Assembly (NCBI GenBank): GCA_934256705.1
Contig: CAKQPF010000004.1
Location: forward strand, 36,296 to 100,295
Length of the DNA: 64,000 nucleotides
Direction: 5' to 3'
Origin: an uncultured Prevotella sp.
GTDB lineage: Bacteria; Bacteroidota; Bacteroidia; Bacteroidales; Bacteroidaceae
Below are positions 17,248-27,146 of this stretch, one piece after another. A program made the position numbers and the translations under genes. Under the pieces are notes generated by a model. The model was not told the DNA's origin. It was given only the letters and a program-made list of their open reading frames with translations, and did not search any database. Numbering within the stretch: the stretch's first letter is position 1; each line of letters begins with the position of its first letter.

Positions 17248-20200
17248 ATGATGAAAAGACTTTACTCTTTAGCAATATTGATGCTGACAATGGTTGGCTC
17301 AATATTCGGTGCTGATGTCAAAGTGGAGATGAACAACACCACCACTATCATGACATTGACCAAGAAAGGGACTGGAGAAAGTGTGGACATTGGCTCTCCT
17401 GAAGGCAAGATCTACACGTTCTCTGCCGACCCAGGTGATTACATCCTGACCGGATTCGAGAAAGACGGCACCACGCAGAACGGTACCATCGAACTTGCCA
17501 TCACCGACAAGTCGGAGCAATCCTACAAACTCATTACCGTCACTGCCTATGCCACCAACAAAGGGTGGACGATGGACCAGGACTATACCGTGGCTGCAAA
17601 ACTGACATCCCGCGAAGGTGTGGTGCAGAACATCACCATAGGCAACAGTTCCACCGCCGGCAGGAAGACCATCCTTGCCTTTGAAGGCCACACTTACTAC
17701 GTCGAACTGATTCCGTCTGAGGAACATACCAAAGAGGGATACATGAGCCTGCTCAAATCAGGTACCCTGAACTTCAATGTTAATTGCAATGGTGCCATTC
17801 CTATGGGAGGAGATTTTATAGTCACCCTGCCTAAGGATGCAGAATTCGATATGGGCACAAAAACCACCCATTTCACTGAATTCGAACATATAAAACCTCA
17901 AAAGGAGAGCACGGAAGGCGACATCAAGACCATCACTTTCCGTCTTGCCAATTCCCAATGTTACAACTATCGTACATGGATGAAGGATGGACTTACGCAA
18001 GGCGGCTACTTCTATATGAACACAGATGAGGCAAAGCGTCCTACCCTCAAGTTCGAGAAAAAAGACTACAAGGCTTTTAATCCAAAGGCCATCAACCACG
18101 ACGTGCACAGCAACCAGGGCTATGAGACCGGTGACATCCTCGTGAACATCAACGAGAAAGGCCACCACAGACTGAACGTAGGCGATACATTCTACGCTCA
18201 TGCCATGCGCTCATGGCAGCTTACCGACAACCAGACCAACAACTACTTTATCGAACCTGATTTCCATTACACCGTCATTGACGTCAACGGCAATCCAAGC
18301 ACAGGCGTCATCAAGATTGACAATGCCAATACCACCACCAACCCGTGGTCTGCAATTACGGCAGTAGGCAAAGGCACTGCTATCGTCCTTGTCACCTATG
18401 ACGCTATCGGATTGAACTATTACAACTCCGGAAAAACAGAAAAGACCCCTTATATGGGTGGTGAATACTGGGGTGCGATATGGCCTGAGAACACAGCCGC
18501 CTACGTCGTGACTGTAGGTGATGGAGATTCTTCCATTGACCCTAACATGGTAATCAATGAAAAGTATAACATTGACACGAAGAAGAATGCCGGCAAATAT
18601 GTCGATGCAGAGCACGACGTGTTCTACTATCTTGACACTGAGGCTGGTGCAAACTACACCTTCACTCCATCCGGCGTGAAGACTGTAGAGATGGCACGCC
18701 CTGTAATAGGTGCCAGCATGGCCACTTACAAGGGATTCTCCACGGAAGGCGTGACCAGAAATGAGGATGGTTCCTACACATTGCTCCTCAAGGAAGGCCG
18801 CCAGATTGTGCGTCTGACTGATGATGCCGGCAACGCCGTCTATCAAGTGCTGACAGCGAAACCATGCCACCGCGAGATAACCAATGTCACCCGCGAGGGC
18901 AGCAAGATCTTCCAGCCTGGCGATAAGGTAAAGATACAATACAGCGGTTTGCGACACCCTGCCAACAAGTTGGCGGGCATATACAACATGTCAGCGTATG
19001 TCACTTACAACGGTATCCCTAATGGCACGTCCCTCATCCTCGGTTCTGGCCAATACACATTTGGCTCTGCAACTTCTGCACAAGCGGTCACTTTTGACAT
19101 TGACAAAGATCGCGATGTAGCCAATGAACCGGAAATCGTGATGAATGAAGGCGTCATCCAGGTAAACGGTTTCGGCGACCCTATCGGAAACCATCGCATC
19201 ATTGACCGTTTCGGAGGACGTTCCCCTAACTTTACAGCCATCGCCCACAAGACTTATTTCGGCATGATTCCTGATGTCAGAATCAAGCTTTCCGCTGTCA
19301 AGAACTTCAATATCAAGCCTGTATGCAACATCGCAGAGGCCAAGGTCACCGTCTCTTTCGACGGCAAGGAACTTACGCCTGAAAGCAATGGCAAATACAT
19401 CGGCACCTACGGCACTTATGATGTGATTGCATCTGCAAAGGGCTATCGCTATTATACGGGCTCTTTCAATATCGGTGACGATGCTGAAGGCGACCAGACA
19501 TTCGACATCCAGCTGACAGAAGCCAAGACCGGCACATGGGATGGCAGCACAATGACTGAGCCAAAGGCAGAGGAAGACATTTACCAGATATCCACCGGCG
19601 AAGAGTTGGCTTGGTTTGCTGACCATATCAATACTGGCAACTACAGCAAGAACGCCGTTCTCGTCAAGGACATAGACCTCGGCGATTACCCTTGGACTCC
19701 AATTGGTGGCACTTCTGCTGCAAAAGCGTTCCAAGGCAAGTTTGATGGTGCTGGACACTGTGTAAGCGGTATTTATATCAATGCTACCACTACTTATAAT
19801 GGTCTTTTCGGTTACATCAACAATGCTACAATCAGCAATCTCACTGTCGATGGTAACATCTCTTCCACAAACAACTATGTGGCTGGCATTGCAGCATTTG
19901 CCGATGGCACTACAAATATCACACGTTGCGTCAACCGTGCTACAGTAAGAGGTAAACAATATGTGGCTGGTATCGTGGGTTATACTAAAAATAAGGTGGA
20001 AATAGACCGCTGTCAGAACCTTGCCGACGTGACTGGCACAAGCTCTATGGTGGCTGGTATCACTGCAAATATTTCAAGTGACACTGGCACTATGACCAAC
20101 TGCTATAATTCTGCTACAATCTCTGGCACTGGTTCTTTGGCTACTCTCGTAGCTACTTCCAACGCCAAGGCTGTAATCGAGAACAACCTCAATACAGGAA

Positions 20201-21282
20201 AGGCTGTCTGCACGGGCACCATGACCACCATCGGCAATGTACGCTCCGTGACATCCGCCGCTTCCGGCATCCAGAACAATTACGTCACAGAGCACTATAC
20301 CAACGGCAAGAACTACGAAACTGTGGTAAACGCTGACCAGCTCGCTTCCGGTGAGGTAGCCACAAAGCTCGGCGAGGCTTGGGGACAGACTCTCGGCAAG
20401 GACCTCCTCCCTGTCATCGACGGCATGAGAGTGTTCGCAGACAATGAAGGTTACACCAACAACAACCCTGCTTACAACGACATCATCAACTTTGAAGATG
20501 TAAAGCTCGAAGGCAATGAATACTACAATGGCGCTGACGAAGCAGGTCTGTTCGCGGCTTCCGGTTACAGTTTCATGAACTATTACGACAAGACTTACAG
20601 TTCCTGGTACGGATTTGCTGTTTCATCTACCACCGGCAATGACTATATCGGATGGGGTACACCATCAGAATTCAACTCTTGCGTAGGCGGCGGTATGGAG
20701 TCAAGGCAGTTTGCAGTGGGTTATTACTCTGAGTACAACTTCAACAATGACCAGCAGGGCCCGGCTATATATGCGGAAAAGGCATACAAACCTGAGTATG
20801 TATATGTCAACAATTCAGCATACGCCTACACGAGCATGCTCTATGGTGACTCCTATGCCAAGAAGTTCGGTGCCGAAGACTACTTCGTCCTGAAGATTGT
20901 CGGCCGCACGGAGAAAGGTGAAGAGACAGGTCATGTGGACTTCTATCTTGCCAAGGATGGCAACATCGTGAATGAATGGACAAAGGTTGACCTGACTCCT
21001 CTCGGTGCTGTTTCTTACATCGACTTCGTGATGGATTCATCCGACAAGGGCGCTTACGGCATCAATACTCCTACATATTTCTGTATTGACAACATGAAGG
21101 CTGAGCTTACTGACGACGTTCCTGTGGCTTCCGGCATCGAAAGCGTCATTGACAAGACAGAAAAGGTTACTGTCGTAGGCATCTATACATTGGAGGGTGT
21201 CAAGATAGACCGTATCCAAAAGGGTGTCAACATCCTCAAGATGTCTGACGGAACCACCCGTAAATATAATTTCAGACGATAA
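17248..21282 (+). CDS. large exported GLUG/DUF4465 protein, probable cobalamin-binding (BtuH-like) surface protein
   Basis: This 1344-residue protein has a signal peptide (residues 1-22). The first ~750 residues have an Ig-like beta composition that I do not recognise. Around residues 780-1010 there are GLUG-type repeats ('YNGLFGYINNATISNLTVDG', 'VAGIVGYTKNKVEIDRCQN'). Residues ~1085-1295 are a DUF4465 domain ('YNGADEAGLFAASGYSFMNYY', 'NNSAYAYTSMLYGDSYAKKFG', 'FCIDNM'). The C-terminal tail 'VVGIYTLEGVKIDRIQKGVNIL' is sorting-domain-like. DUF4465 proteins in Bacteroidota B12 loci have been described as cobalamin binders (BtuH). The riboswitch operon supports that, but the long N-terminal extension is unusual and binding is inferred. 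A strong terminator follows. Confidence 0.8.
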   Translation: MMKRLYSLAILMLTMVGSIFGADVKVEMNNTTTIMTLTKKGTGESVDIGSPEGKIYTFSADPGDYILTGFEKDGTTQNGTIELAITDKSEQSYKLITVTAYATNKGWTMDQDYTVAAKLTSREGVVQNITIGNSSTAGRKTILAFEGHTYYVELIPSEEHTKEGYMSLLKSGTLNFNVNCNGAIPMGGDFIVTLPKDAEFDMGTKTTHFTEFEHIKPQKESTEGDIKTITFRLANSQCYNYRTWMKDGLTQGGYFYMNTDEAKRPTLKFEKKDYKAFNPKAINHDVHSNQGYETGDILVNINEKGHHRLNVGDTFYAHAMRSWQLTDNQTNNYFIEPDFHYTVIDVNGNPSTGVIKIDNANTTTNPWSAITAVGKGTAIVLVTYDAIGLNYYNSGKTEKTPYMGGEYWGAIWPENTAAYVVTVGDGDSSIDPNMVINEKYNIDTKKNAGKYVDAEHDVFYYLDTEAGANYTFTPSGVKTVEMARPVIGASMATYKGFSTEGVTRNEDGSYTLLLKEGRQIVRLTDDAGNAVYQVLTAKPCHREITNVTREGSKIFQPGDKVKIQYSGLRHPANKLAGIYNMSAYVTYNGIPNGTSLILGSGQYTFGSATSAQAVTFDIDKDRDVANEPEIVMNEGVIQVNGFGDPIGNHRIIDRFGGRSPNFTAIAHKTYFGMIPDVRIKLSAVKNFNIKPVCNIAEAKVTVSFDGKELTPESNGKYIGTYGTYDVIASAKGYRYYTGSFNIGDDAEGDQTFDIQLTEAKTGTWDGSTMTEPKAEEDIYQISTGEELAWFADHINTGNYSKNAVLVKDIDLGDYPWTPIGGTSAAKAFQGKFDGAGHCVSGIYINATTTYNGLFGYINNATISNLTVDGNISSTNNYVAGIAAFADGTTNITRCVNRATVRGKQYVAGIVGYTKNKVEIDRCQNLADVTGTSSMVAGITANISSDTGTMTNCYNSATISGTGSLATLVATSNAKAVIENNLNTGKAVCTGTMTTIGNVRSVTSAASGIQNNYVTEHYTNGKNYETVVNADQLASGEVATKLGEAWGQTLGKDLLPVIDGMRVFADNEGYTNNNPAYNDIINFEDVKLEGNEYYNGADEAGLFAASGYSFMNYYDKTYSSWYGFAVSSTTGNDYIGWGTPSEFNSCVGGGMESRQFAVGYYSEYNFNNDQQGPAIYAEKAYKPEYVYVNNSAYAYTSMLYGDSYAKKFGAEDYFVLKIVGRTEKGEETGHVDFYLAKDGNIVNEWTKVDLTPLGAVSYIDFVMDSSDKGAYGINTPTYFCIDNMKAELTDDVPVASGIESVIDKTEKVTVVGIYTLEGVKIDRIQKGVNILKMSDGTTRKYNFRR

Positions 21283-21329
21283 CCACTCCGTCTATCCCCA
21301 TTGCAGATAGATTGTAACCTCAATAGATT

Positions 21330-21366
21330 GTAGGGGCAAACGCTTTTTGCAAGCGTTTGCCCCTAC
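21330..21366 (+). terminator. strong hairpin terminator after the B12 operon
   Basis: GTAGGGGCAAACGCTT pairs over 16 perfect base pairs with AAGCGTTTGCCCCTAC across a 5-base loop, 48 bases after the last stop codon. The following sequence TTCGTTTTC is moderately T-rich. Confidence 0.75.
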
Positions 21367-21489
21367 TTCGTTTTCATCGGTAAAACCGCGGTTACACATT
21401 GGAGAAACCAGCCTTTTGTTCATAAGGTTGTGACCCCTCTTTTGTAAAAATTGTATATTATTGACAGTCAGTAATTTGAAAGTTACATT

Positions 21490-21577
21490 GTAATATCTAT
21501 GCTTTTACCCTCCAAAAGCATAGATATTGCGGGGTAAAAGCATAGTTATTGCATGGTAAAAGCTATGCTATTGCAAA
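21490..21577. repeat. 22-bp tandem repeat cluster B (four units)
   Basis: Units lie at 21490-21511 (inverted), 21512-21533, 21534-21555 and 21556-21577, each exactly 22 bp and built on AAAAGCATAG(A/T)TATTGC. The last unit is the AAAAGCTATGCTATTGC variant also seen as the last unit of cluster C. It lies in the 445-base gap between the B12 operon and the symporter. The rest of that gap holds the terminator and an AC-rich stretch (21640-21668). Confidence 0.82.
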
Positions 21578-21727
21578 GTGACCGCTTTACTACCTTTTTT
21601 TATATTTTTATTTGTTGATATTTTTTGCTAACCAACAACAAAACAACTAAACAACAAGACAACAAATAAAGAATTATTGCGTTTGTAATAAAGAGTCTGT
21701 GTGCTTGAAAAAAAACTATGTAAGAAT

Positions 21728-23155
21728 ATGATGATACTCCTGATAATCCTGCTTTATTTCGTCCTTCTGTCTTTGTACAGCAGGATGGTGACCGGGCGCA
21801 ACGCCACCAACGAGACGTTCTTCCGCGGCAACAGGCGGTCGCCCTGGTATATGGTGGCTTTCGGCATGATCGGCGCGAGCGTGTCGGGCATCACGTTTGT
21901 CTCGGTGCCTGGCATGGTGATAAGGTCGGACATGACTTATCTCCAGACCTGCCTCGGCTTCATCTTCGGCTACATAGCCGTGGCTTTCGTCCTCCTGCCG
22001 ATATACTACCGCCTCAATCTCACCACCATCTACTCCTACCTCAAGGACCGGTTGGGACAGAGGGCTTACAAGACGGGTGCGGGATTCTTCCTCCTTTCGA
22101 AGCTTACCGGCGCGGCTGCCCGCTTCTACGTGGTCTGCATCATGCTGCAGGCTTTCGTGTTCGATGAGTTGGGCATCCCCTTCTTCCTCACCGTGACAGG
22201 CATGGTGGCGCTGATATGGGTCTATACCCGGAGCGGAGGAATCAAGACGCTGGTGTGGACCGACACCCTGCAGACTGTCTGCATGTTTGCCGCTCTCGGT
22301 CTCATTATATATAATGTGGCTGGACGGCTCGACATGAGCGTCACGCAGGCTTTCACCGCCGTGTGGAATGACAGCCACAGCCGTGTGTTTGAATTCAGCG
22401 ACTTCGTGTCGAGGCATAACTTCTGGAAGCAGTTTCTCTCTGGCATTTTCATCGTGATAGTGATGACGGGACTGGACCAGGACATGATGCAGAAGAACCT
22501 GACCTGCAGGAACCTGCGCGATGCACAGAAGGACATGTGCACCTATGGCGTGGCTTTCGTGCCGGCAAACCTGCTCTTCCTCTGCCTCGGAGTGATGCTC
22601 ATGATGCTCACCGACAGGATGGGGATGGCTTTGCCTGAGAGCAGCGACGAACTGCTTCCCATGTTTGCCGCTTCGGGTCTGCTTGGCACTCCGGTGCTGA
22701 TATTCTTCACCATCGGTCTGATGGCGGCGTCATTCTCCAGTGCCGACTCCGCTCTCACCGCCCTCACCACGAGCTACTGCGTGGACATCCGCGAGAAGCC
22801 TGAGGATGAAGGTCTGCGCAAGCGCGTGCATATCGGTATGGCTCTGGCTTTCATGGTCTGCATACTGCTCTTCCGCATATTCAATTCCACAAGTCTGATA
22901 GATGCCATCTACGTGATGTGCTCATACACCTACGGTCCGCTTCTCGGTCTGTTTGCCTTCGGACTTATCACGCGCAAGAGGATTAACGACCGCTATGTGC
23001 CTTTCATCGCCATCGCCTCTCCGCTCGCCTGCTTCGCCCTCGACACGGCTACGACCCGCTGTCTCGGCTATAATTTCGGCTATGAGCTCCTGATGCTCAA
23101 TGGTCTGCTCACCTTCCTGGGGCTTTGTTGCTGCAGAAGAGTACATAATGCATAA
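21728..23155 (+). CDS. sodium:solute symporter (SSS family)
   Basis: This 475-residue inner-membrane protein has about 13 hydrophobic segments and belongs to the SSS/SLC5 family of Na+-coupled transporters. Typical features are 'RMVTGRNATNETFFRGNRRSPWYMVAFGMIGASVSGITF' near the N-terminus (shown to mark the conserved ASVSG turn after TM1), 'GFFLLSKLTGAAARFYV' and 'SFSSADSALTALTTSYCVD', the sodium-site helix. The substrate (sugar, sialic acid, other) cannot be read. A GTG at 21701 is in frame, but ATG 21728 begins the first membrane helix cleanly. The last residues, RVHNA, come from a CATAATGCATAA repeat at the stop codon. Confidence 0.88.
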   Translation: MMILLIILLYFVLLSLYSRMVTGRNATNETFFRGNRRSPWYMVAFGMIGASVSGITFVSVPGMVIRSDMTYLQTCLGFIFGYIAVAFVLLPIYYRLNLTTIYSYLKDRLGQRAYKTGAGFFLLSKLTGAAARFYVVCIMLQAFVFDELGIPFFLTVTGMVALIWVYTRSGGIKTLVWTDTLQTVCMFAALGLIIYNVAGRLDMSVTQAFTAVWNDSHSRVFEFSDFVSRHNFWKQFLSGIFIVIVMTGLDQDMMQKNLTCRNLRDAQKDMCTYGVAFVPANLLFLCLGVMLMMLTDRMGMALPESSDELLPMFAASGLLGTPVLIFFTIGLMAASFSSADSALTALTTSYCVDIREKPEDEGLRKRVHIGMALAFMVCILLFRIFNSTSLIDAIYVMCSYTYGPLLGLFAFGLITRKRINDRYVPFIAIASPLACFALDTATTRCLGYNFGYELLMLNGLLTFLGLCCCRRVHNA

Positions 23156-23227
23156 TAAGACCCCCTCCTGTCACCCAAGGGGGATAAGAGGGGGCTAATT
23201 ATGAATTATGCATTATGAATTAATTAA

Positions 23228-23920
23228 CTACACTCCCAACAAAGGAATAATAACAGGAGTGAGCAGGGAGGTGAAGATACCATTTAGGGTGAGTCCGAGA
23301 CTGGCATAAGCGCCGTGCAACTGACTCTTATCCATAGATGTGGCGGTGCCTAAAGCATGGGCGGCGGTGCCCATGGAGAGTCCTTGAGCCACTGGCGACT
23401 TCACACGGGCGAAGCCCATAGTGCGATAACCACAGACTGCACACAAGAGTCCTACTCCCACCACTACTGCCGCTGTGAGCGAAGGTATTCCTCCCAGCGC
23501 TTTGGTCACTTCCATTGCTATCGGTGTGGTCACCGACTTGGAAGCCAATGAGAGCACCACTTCCTTTGAAGCGCCCATCTCCTTGGCGATATAGACCACT
23601 GAGATTATTCCTACGACGCATCCTGCAAGCTCTGACAGGAGAATCGGCGTAAGCTGCTTCTTGATGGTGGAGAGCTGCATATACAGTGGCACTCCCAATG
23701 CCACGACAGCCGGCTTGAGCCAGAACTCTATCATCTTGCCTCCTTCACTGTAGGTCTCATAACTTATTCCTGTCACTTTCAGGAACAGTATCATGCAGCA
23801 GATAGCCACAAGGATAGGATTCATGATTACCCAACCTGTCCAGCGGCGAAGCAGTTTTCCGAGAAAATAAGTGGCGAATGTGAGGGCTATGAGAAAGAAA
23901 CTGTTAGAAAAATATTCCAT
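23228..23920 (-). CDS. lrgB: LrgB/CidB-family membrane protein
   Basis: This 230-residue inner-membrane protein of the LrgB family has six to seven hydrophobic segments and the conserved 'LASKSVTTPIAMEVTKALGG' and 'GTAAHALGTATSMD' motifs. LrgAB/CidAB are linked to murein hydrolase control, pyruvate transport and glycolate export in various bacteria; which applies here is unknown. The frame extends further upstream, but the ATG at 23920 (MEYFSNSFF) starts right before the first helix and leaves a 7-base gap to LrgA, so it is preferred. Confidence 0.9.
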   Translation of the reverse strand: MEYFSNSFFLIALTFATYFLGKLLRRWTGWVIMNPILVAICCMILFLKVTGISYETYSEGGKMIEFWLKPAVVALGVPLYMQLSTIKKQLTPILLSELAGCVVGIISVVYIAKEMGASKEVVLSLASKSVTTPIAMEVTKALGGIPSLTAAVVVGVGLLCAVCGYRTMGFARVKSPVAQGLSMGTAAHALGTATSMDKSQLHGAYASLGLTLNGIFTSLLTPVIIPLLGV

Positions 23921-23927
23921 AAAGCAT

Positions 23928-24311
23928 CTATTGGTTTTGTTGGTTTTGTTTGAAATGATCCTGTACTTTATCTTTTGCTTTGCCATACGACTGGTGAATC
24001 CATCCTGTCACAGCGAGCACAAGGACTGTGGAAACGACTGAGGCAATCAAGATAGGCCACAGTTCTGCCTTTATCAAGTCGAAATAAAGCATCACGGCTA
24101 CGCCAGGCGGAACGAAGAAGAAGCCTATGTTGCCCACAAGGAAATCCGAGATACTACGCACCCATTCGAGGCGTATCACCTTCAGTTTGAGCAACAATGT
24201 CAACAGCAGCAGTCCCAAGATGCTCGAAGGCAACGGAATGCCGGTAAGATAAATCACAAGTTCTCCTAATGCGAGACAGCCAAAGATAATGGCTAATTGA
24301 CGAATCATCAT
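23928..24311 (-). CDS. lrgA: LrgA/CidA-family membrane protein
   Basis: This 127-residue holin-like protein has four hydrophobic segments and the conserved 'GIPLPSSILGLLLL' and 'FFVPPGVAVMLYFD' motifs of CidA/LrgA. It is directly upstream of LrgB on the same strand, the standard two-gene arrangement, and the products are expected to act together in the inner membrane. Confidence 0.9.
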   Translation of the reverse strand: MMIRQLAIIFGCLALGELVIYLTGIPLPSSILGLLLLTLLLKLKVIRLEWVRSISDFLVGNIGFFFVPPGVAVMLYFDLIKAELWPILIASVVSTVLVLAVTGWIHQSYGKAKDKVQDHFKQNQQNQ

Positions 24312-24454
24312 AATATTATTATCCTGAATTTGTTATGTTTGTTATGTTTATTATGTTGTCTTGTTGATTGCAAGAAACTCCCAACCGCATCAGCGCGATT
24401 TTTCACTCTTCACTTTTCACTCTTCACTTTTCACTAAAAATTATGAATTATGAA

Positions 24455-25387
24455 TTATGCATTATGAATTAATTTCACCCCTTTCTTCCCCCATACCAGC
24501 AGGAAAGCGAAGAGCATACGCGTGGAAAGAATCCAGAAGGCGGAAATGCCAAGCGATGCAAAGACCATGGTGTCTTCGAGCATGGAGTGGTTCATCACGA
24601 GATGATAATTCACTTCGTCCGCCTCTTCACGCGTTATCTTCCCCGTTTCCTCCAGGTCTATCATCGCCGCCGAACCGTAACTGATGCCCAGCACATTGCC
24701 CACAATCCACAGATAAGCCGAATGGCGAGGCAGTCCGAAGAAAGCCATGACCGGCTCAAGCGGACTCACAAGCTTGCACATGAGACCAAGTTTGTCCATC
24801 AAACGCTGGACTATCATCAACGCCCAGATGATGCCGAAGATCATAAACGAGAGACGGAGCGAGGACATAGCCCACTCTTCTATCACCGTGGAGACATGAG
24901 GACTCTCCAATGCCTGCACCACTCCGCAGAATGGGGCATCCATTTCCGGCAACACGAGATTGAGATACAATGCCGCGAGGAATGCTCCGACGATGCGGAT
25001 AAACGCCATGCGGAACGGCTTCGAGCCCACCTTCTTCACCACGGCGCACTCCAGAGGCAAGGCGTGGCAAATCAGCACCATGATGGTGATGATAGTGGCT
25101 TGGCGCAATGTGAGCGCCATCGAGAGCATCACGGCTATGCAGGCATAGGTGGTCACGGAGGCTCCTGTGAGGAATGCTATTGCCGAAGCACCCGGCAAGC
25201 CGAGATATTGGAACACGGGGTCGAGCCATTGGGCGCACCATGCTATCACTCCATAATGCTGCAGAAGCCTCACTCCGAGCGATATGGGGAGCATTATCTT
25301 CAGCAGCCACAGCGTTGTCTTTACCGAAGGCCTGAGCGATTCGGTCACTATGTCAAGTGTTTTTCTTAGAGTTATATTATATTCCAT
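24455..25387 (-). CDS. nucleoside-recognition (Gate) domain membrane protein
   Basis: This 310-residue inner-membrane protein with about eight hydrophobic segments belongs to the nucleoside-recognition/Gate domain family also found in SpmA/SpmB, FeoB and concentrative nucleoside transporters. Visible family features are 'LPGASAIAFLTGASVTTYACIAVM' in the first half and 'LPRHSAYLWIVGNVLGISYGSAAMIDLEETG' in the second half, two related gate repeats. The substrate is unknown. The last residues, LIHNA, come from a CATAATGCATAATTC repeat that runs over the stop codon. The upstream gap holds a GT/CA-rich inverted repeat. Confidence 0.8.
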   Translation of the reverse strand: MEYNITLRKTLDIVTESLRPSVKTTLWLLKIMLPISLGVRLLQHYGVIAWCAQWLDPVFQYLGLPGASAIAFLTGASVTTYACIAVMLSMALTLRQATIITIMVLICHALPLECAVVKKVGSKPFRMAFIRIVGAFLAALYLNLVLPEMDAPFCGVVQALESPHVSTVIEEWAMSSLRLSFMIFGIIWALMIVQRLMDKLGLMCKLVSPLEPVMAFFGLPRHSAYLWIVGNVLGISYGSAAMIDLEETGKITREEADEVNYHLVMNHSMLEDTMVFASLGISAFWILSTRMLFAFLLVWGKKGVKLIHNA

Positions 25388-25400
25388 ATTTGAATTATAT

Positions 25401-25500
25401 GGTTGTGGGTTGTCGGTTGTGGGTTGTGGGTAGGAATGTATAAGCTGGTTATGGTTTATCTCACTAATTTACCAATAACCGAAAACCAACAACCTAAGAC
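25401..25500. repeat. GT/CA-rich inverted repeat with conserved core, copy 1
   Basis: A GT-rich arm (GGTTGTGGGTTGTCGGTTG) and a CA-rich arm (AAAACCAACAACC) flank a core starting TAGGAATGTA…CTGGTTATGGTTTATC and ending ACCAATAACC. The same core with the same arms is at 37479-37598, and inverted at 42603-42700. Arm-only relatives are at 39063-39137, 43861-43963 and 47158-47253. Confidence 0.75.
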
Positions 25501-25508
25501 CCATCTTC

Positions 25509-27146
25509 CTATTTCACTGCAAAGCAGACAGTCATGCCAGTGTTCTCCACTTCCGGCACGGTGACGACGAGGCGGTCGGCATTCTGCTGCCATTCCACCT
25601 TCTTCTTCGTGCCGAGCATCCTGATGCTGCGTATCTTTCTGCCCTTCATCTGCTCGCTGTTTCTGCCAAGCGAACGGATGGTGACGGTCTTCTGACTCGG
25701 GAATCCGAGCACGAAAGCATAGAGGATGCCGTCCTTCTGCGTGAAGCGGATGTCCTTTTCGCTGAGCGATGCCTGCAGTTTCTCATTGTCGCCAAACGAC
25801 TTGCTGTTCTGCATCTTCACCTCTCCTTCGCCGAATATCTTCCAGGGACGCGAGCCGAAGATAGCCACACCATGCACGTCGAGCCAAGCCTTGAAGTCAT
25901 GGAGGAAAGCCACTTCCTTCTCATCTATGCTTCCATCTCCACGGACAGGTATGCTGAGCAGGAGGTTTCCGTTCTTGCTCACTATATCGACGAATGTCTT
26001 CACCACCCTCTCCGCAGTCTTGTATCCATTGTAACCGTAGAGTCCACGGTCGTAATGCCAGTTTCCTATGCACATGCAAGTCTGCCAAGGACGTGGCGAA
26101 ATGCCGGCAAGAGCGCCGCGCTCACAGTCCATCACCACTCCGCGCTGCTTGTCTTCAGGCAGACGTTTCGCATTTGCCACAGCCTCGTTCCTGCCATTAT
26201 GCCATTTCATGTTGCTGTTGTAGAAATGCGCCGTCGCCATAAGTCCGTATTTTCCCATCGGAAGGTCTGTCTCATCATCGAAATATATGAGGTCAGGCTT
26301 ATAGTCATCTATCAGCTGCTTGCATCTGCGGTACCAGTTGCGGGCGAACTCAGGATTCATCTCAGGAATCCTTTCCATCCATGCGCCGTCATGCCTGTCG
26401 TGCCATTCGTTCATCTCCTTGACTGAAGAAATGCCGTCCGGAACGATCATATTATAGCCTCCATAGAGCTTCTGCGGATCGTAGCCTTCCCACCATTTGC
26501 CCTTTCCGTCGGCTTTCGTGAGGTCATAGGCATCATACCTCCTGCCGGCCTTGTCGCCTTCGGCATCATATCCGTAAGCCGTCTGAAACCAATGCCAGGC
26601 ATGAGACGAGTGGTTGCTTATGCCAAAGCGCAGTCCGTACTTCCTTGCAGCCTTGGCAAAGTCGCCCACGATGTCGCGATGCGGTCCCATATTGACTGAG
26701 TTCCACTCCTGATATTTGGAGTTGAAATTATCGAAATTGTCATGATGGTTTGCCATGCAGACGAAATATCTTGCTCCCACCTCTTTATATAGGCGTACGA
26801 GAGCGTCGGGATCAAACTTCTCAGCCTTCCACATCGGGATGAAATCCATCATGCCATGCTCTGAAGGATGTCCGAAACGCTTGAGATTGTCCTCATATTG
26901 CGGTGTGCCCTGGATATACATGAGGCGTCCGTACCAGTCTCCTGCCTCGGGCACGCACTGCAATCCCCAGTGCGCCCACAAGCCGAGCTTTGCATCAGCA
27001 AACCATTCCGGTGTCTGATAGTTTTCTTCCAGCGACTGCCAGGTGGGTTCAAACGTGCCTTTCTCCATCGACATATCTTCCGATGCTGTCTGTGCTCCAG
27101 CCATCATGCTGAGCATCATCATTGCTGTTGCTATTACTTTCCTCAT
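25509..27146 (-). CDS. alpha-L-fucosidase, GH29
   Basis: This 545-residue exported glycoside hydrolase has signal peptide 'MRKVIATAMMMLSMMAGAQ'. The GH29 barrel is recognisable from 'PEWFADAKLGLWAHWGLQCVPE', 'MANHHDNFDNFNSKYQEWNSVNMGP' (in pieces) and the catalytic-strand region 'YKPDLIYFDDETDLPMGKYG', whose aspartates include the likely nucleophile. It removes terminal alpha-L-fucose from host or plant glycans in the periplasm. The frame is open further upstream, but that part overlaps an intergenic repeat, so I start at 27146. It is not in an obvious SusCD locus. Confidence 0.88.
   Translation of the reverse strand: MRKVIATAMMMLSMMAGAQTASEDMSMEKGTFEPTWQSLEENYQTPEWFADAKLGLWAHWGLQCVPEAGDWYGRLMYIQGTPQYEDNLKRFGHPSEHGMMDFIPMWKAEKFDPDALVRLYKEVGARYFVCMANHHDNFDNFNSKYQEWNSVNMGPHRDIVGDFAKAARKYGLRFGISNHSSHAWHWFQTAYGYDAEGDKAGRRYDAYDLTKADGKGKWWEGYDPQKLYGGYNMIVPDGISSVKEMNEWHDRHDGAWMERIPEMNPEFARNWYRRCKQLIDDYKPDLIYFDDETDLPMGKYGLMATAHFYNSNMKWHNGRNEAVANAKRLPEDKQRGVVMDCERGALAGISPRPWQTCMCIGNWHYDRGLYGYNGYKTAERVVKTFVDIVSKNGNLLLSIPVRGDGSIDEKEVAFLHDFKAWLDVHGVAIFGSRPWKIFGEGEVKMQNSKSFGDNEKLQASLSEKDIRFTQKDGILYAFVLGFPSQKTVTIRSLGRNSEQMKGRKIRSIRMLGTKKKVEWQQNADRLVVTVPEVENTGMTVCFAVK

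Noticed and set aside
24587..25369. 260-codon ORF antisense to the nucleoside-gate gene
   Set aside because: Extremely His/Arg-rich and without a domain; the sense frame has clear membrane helices.
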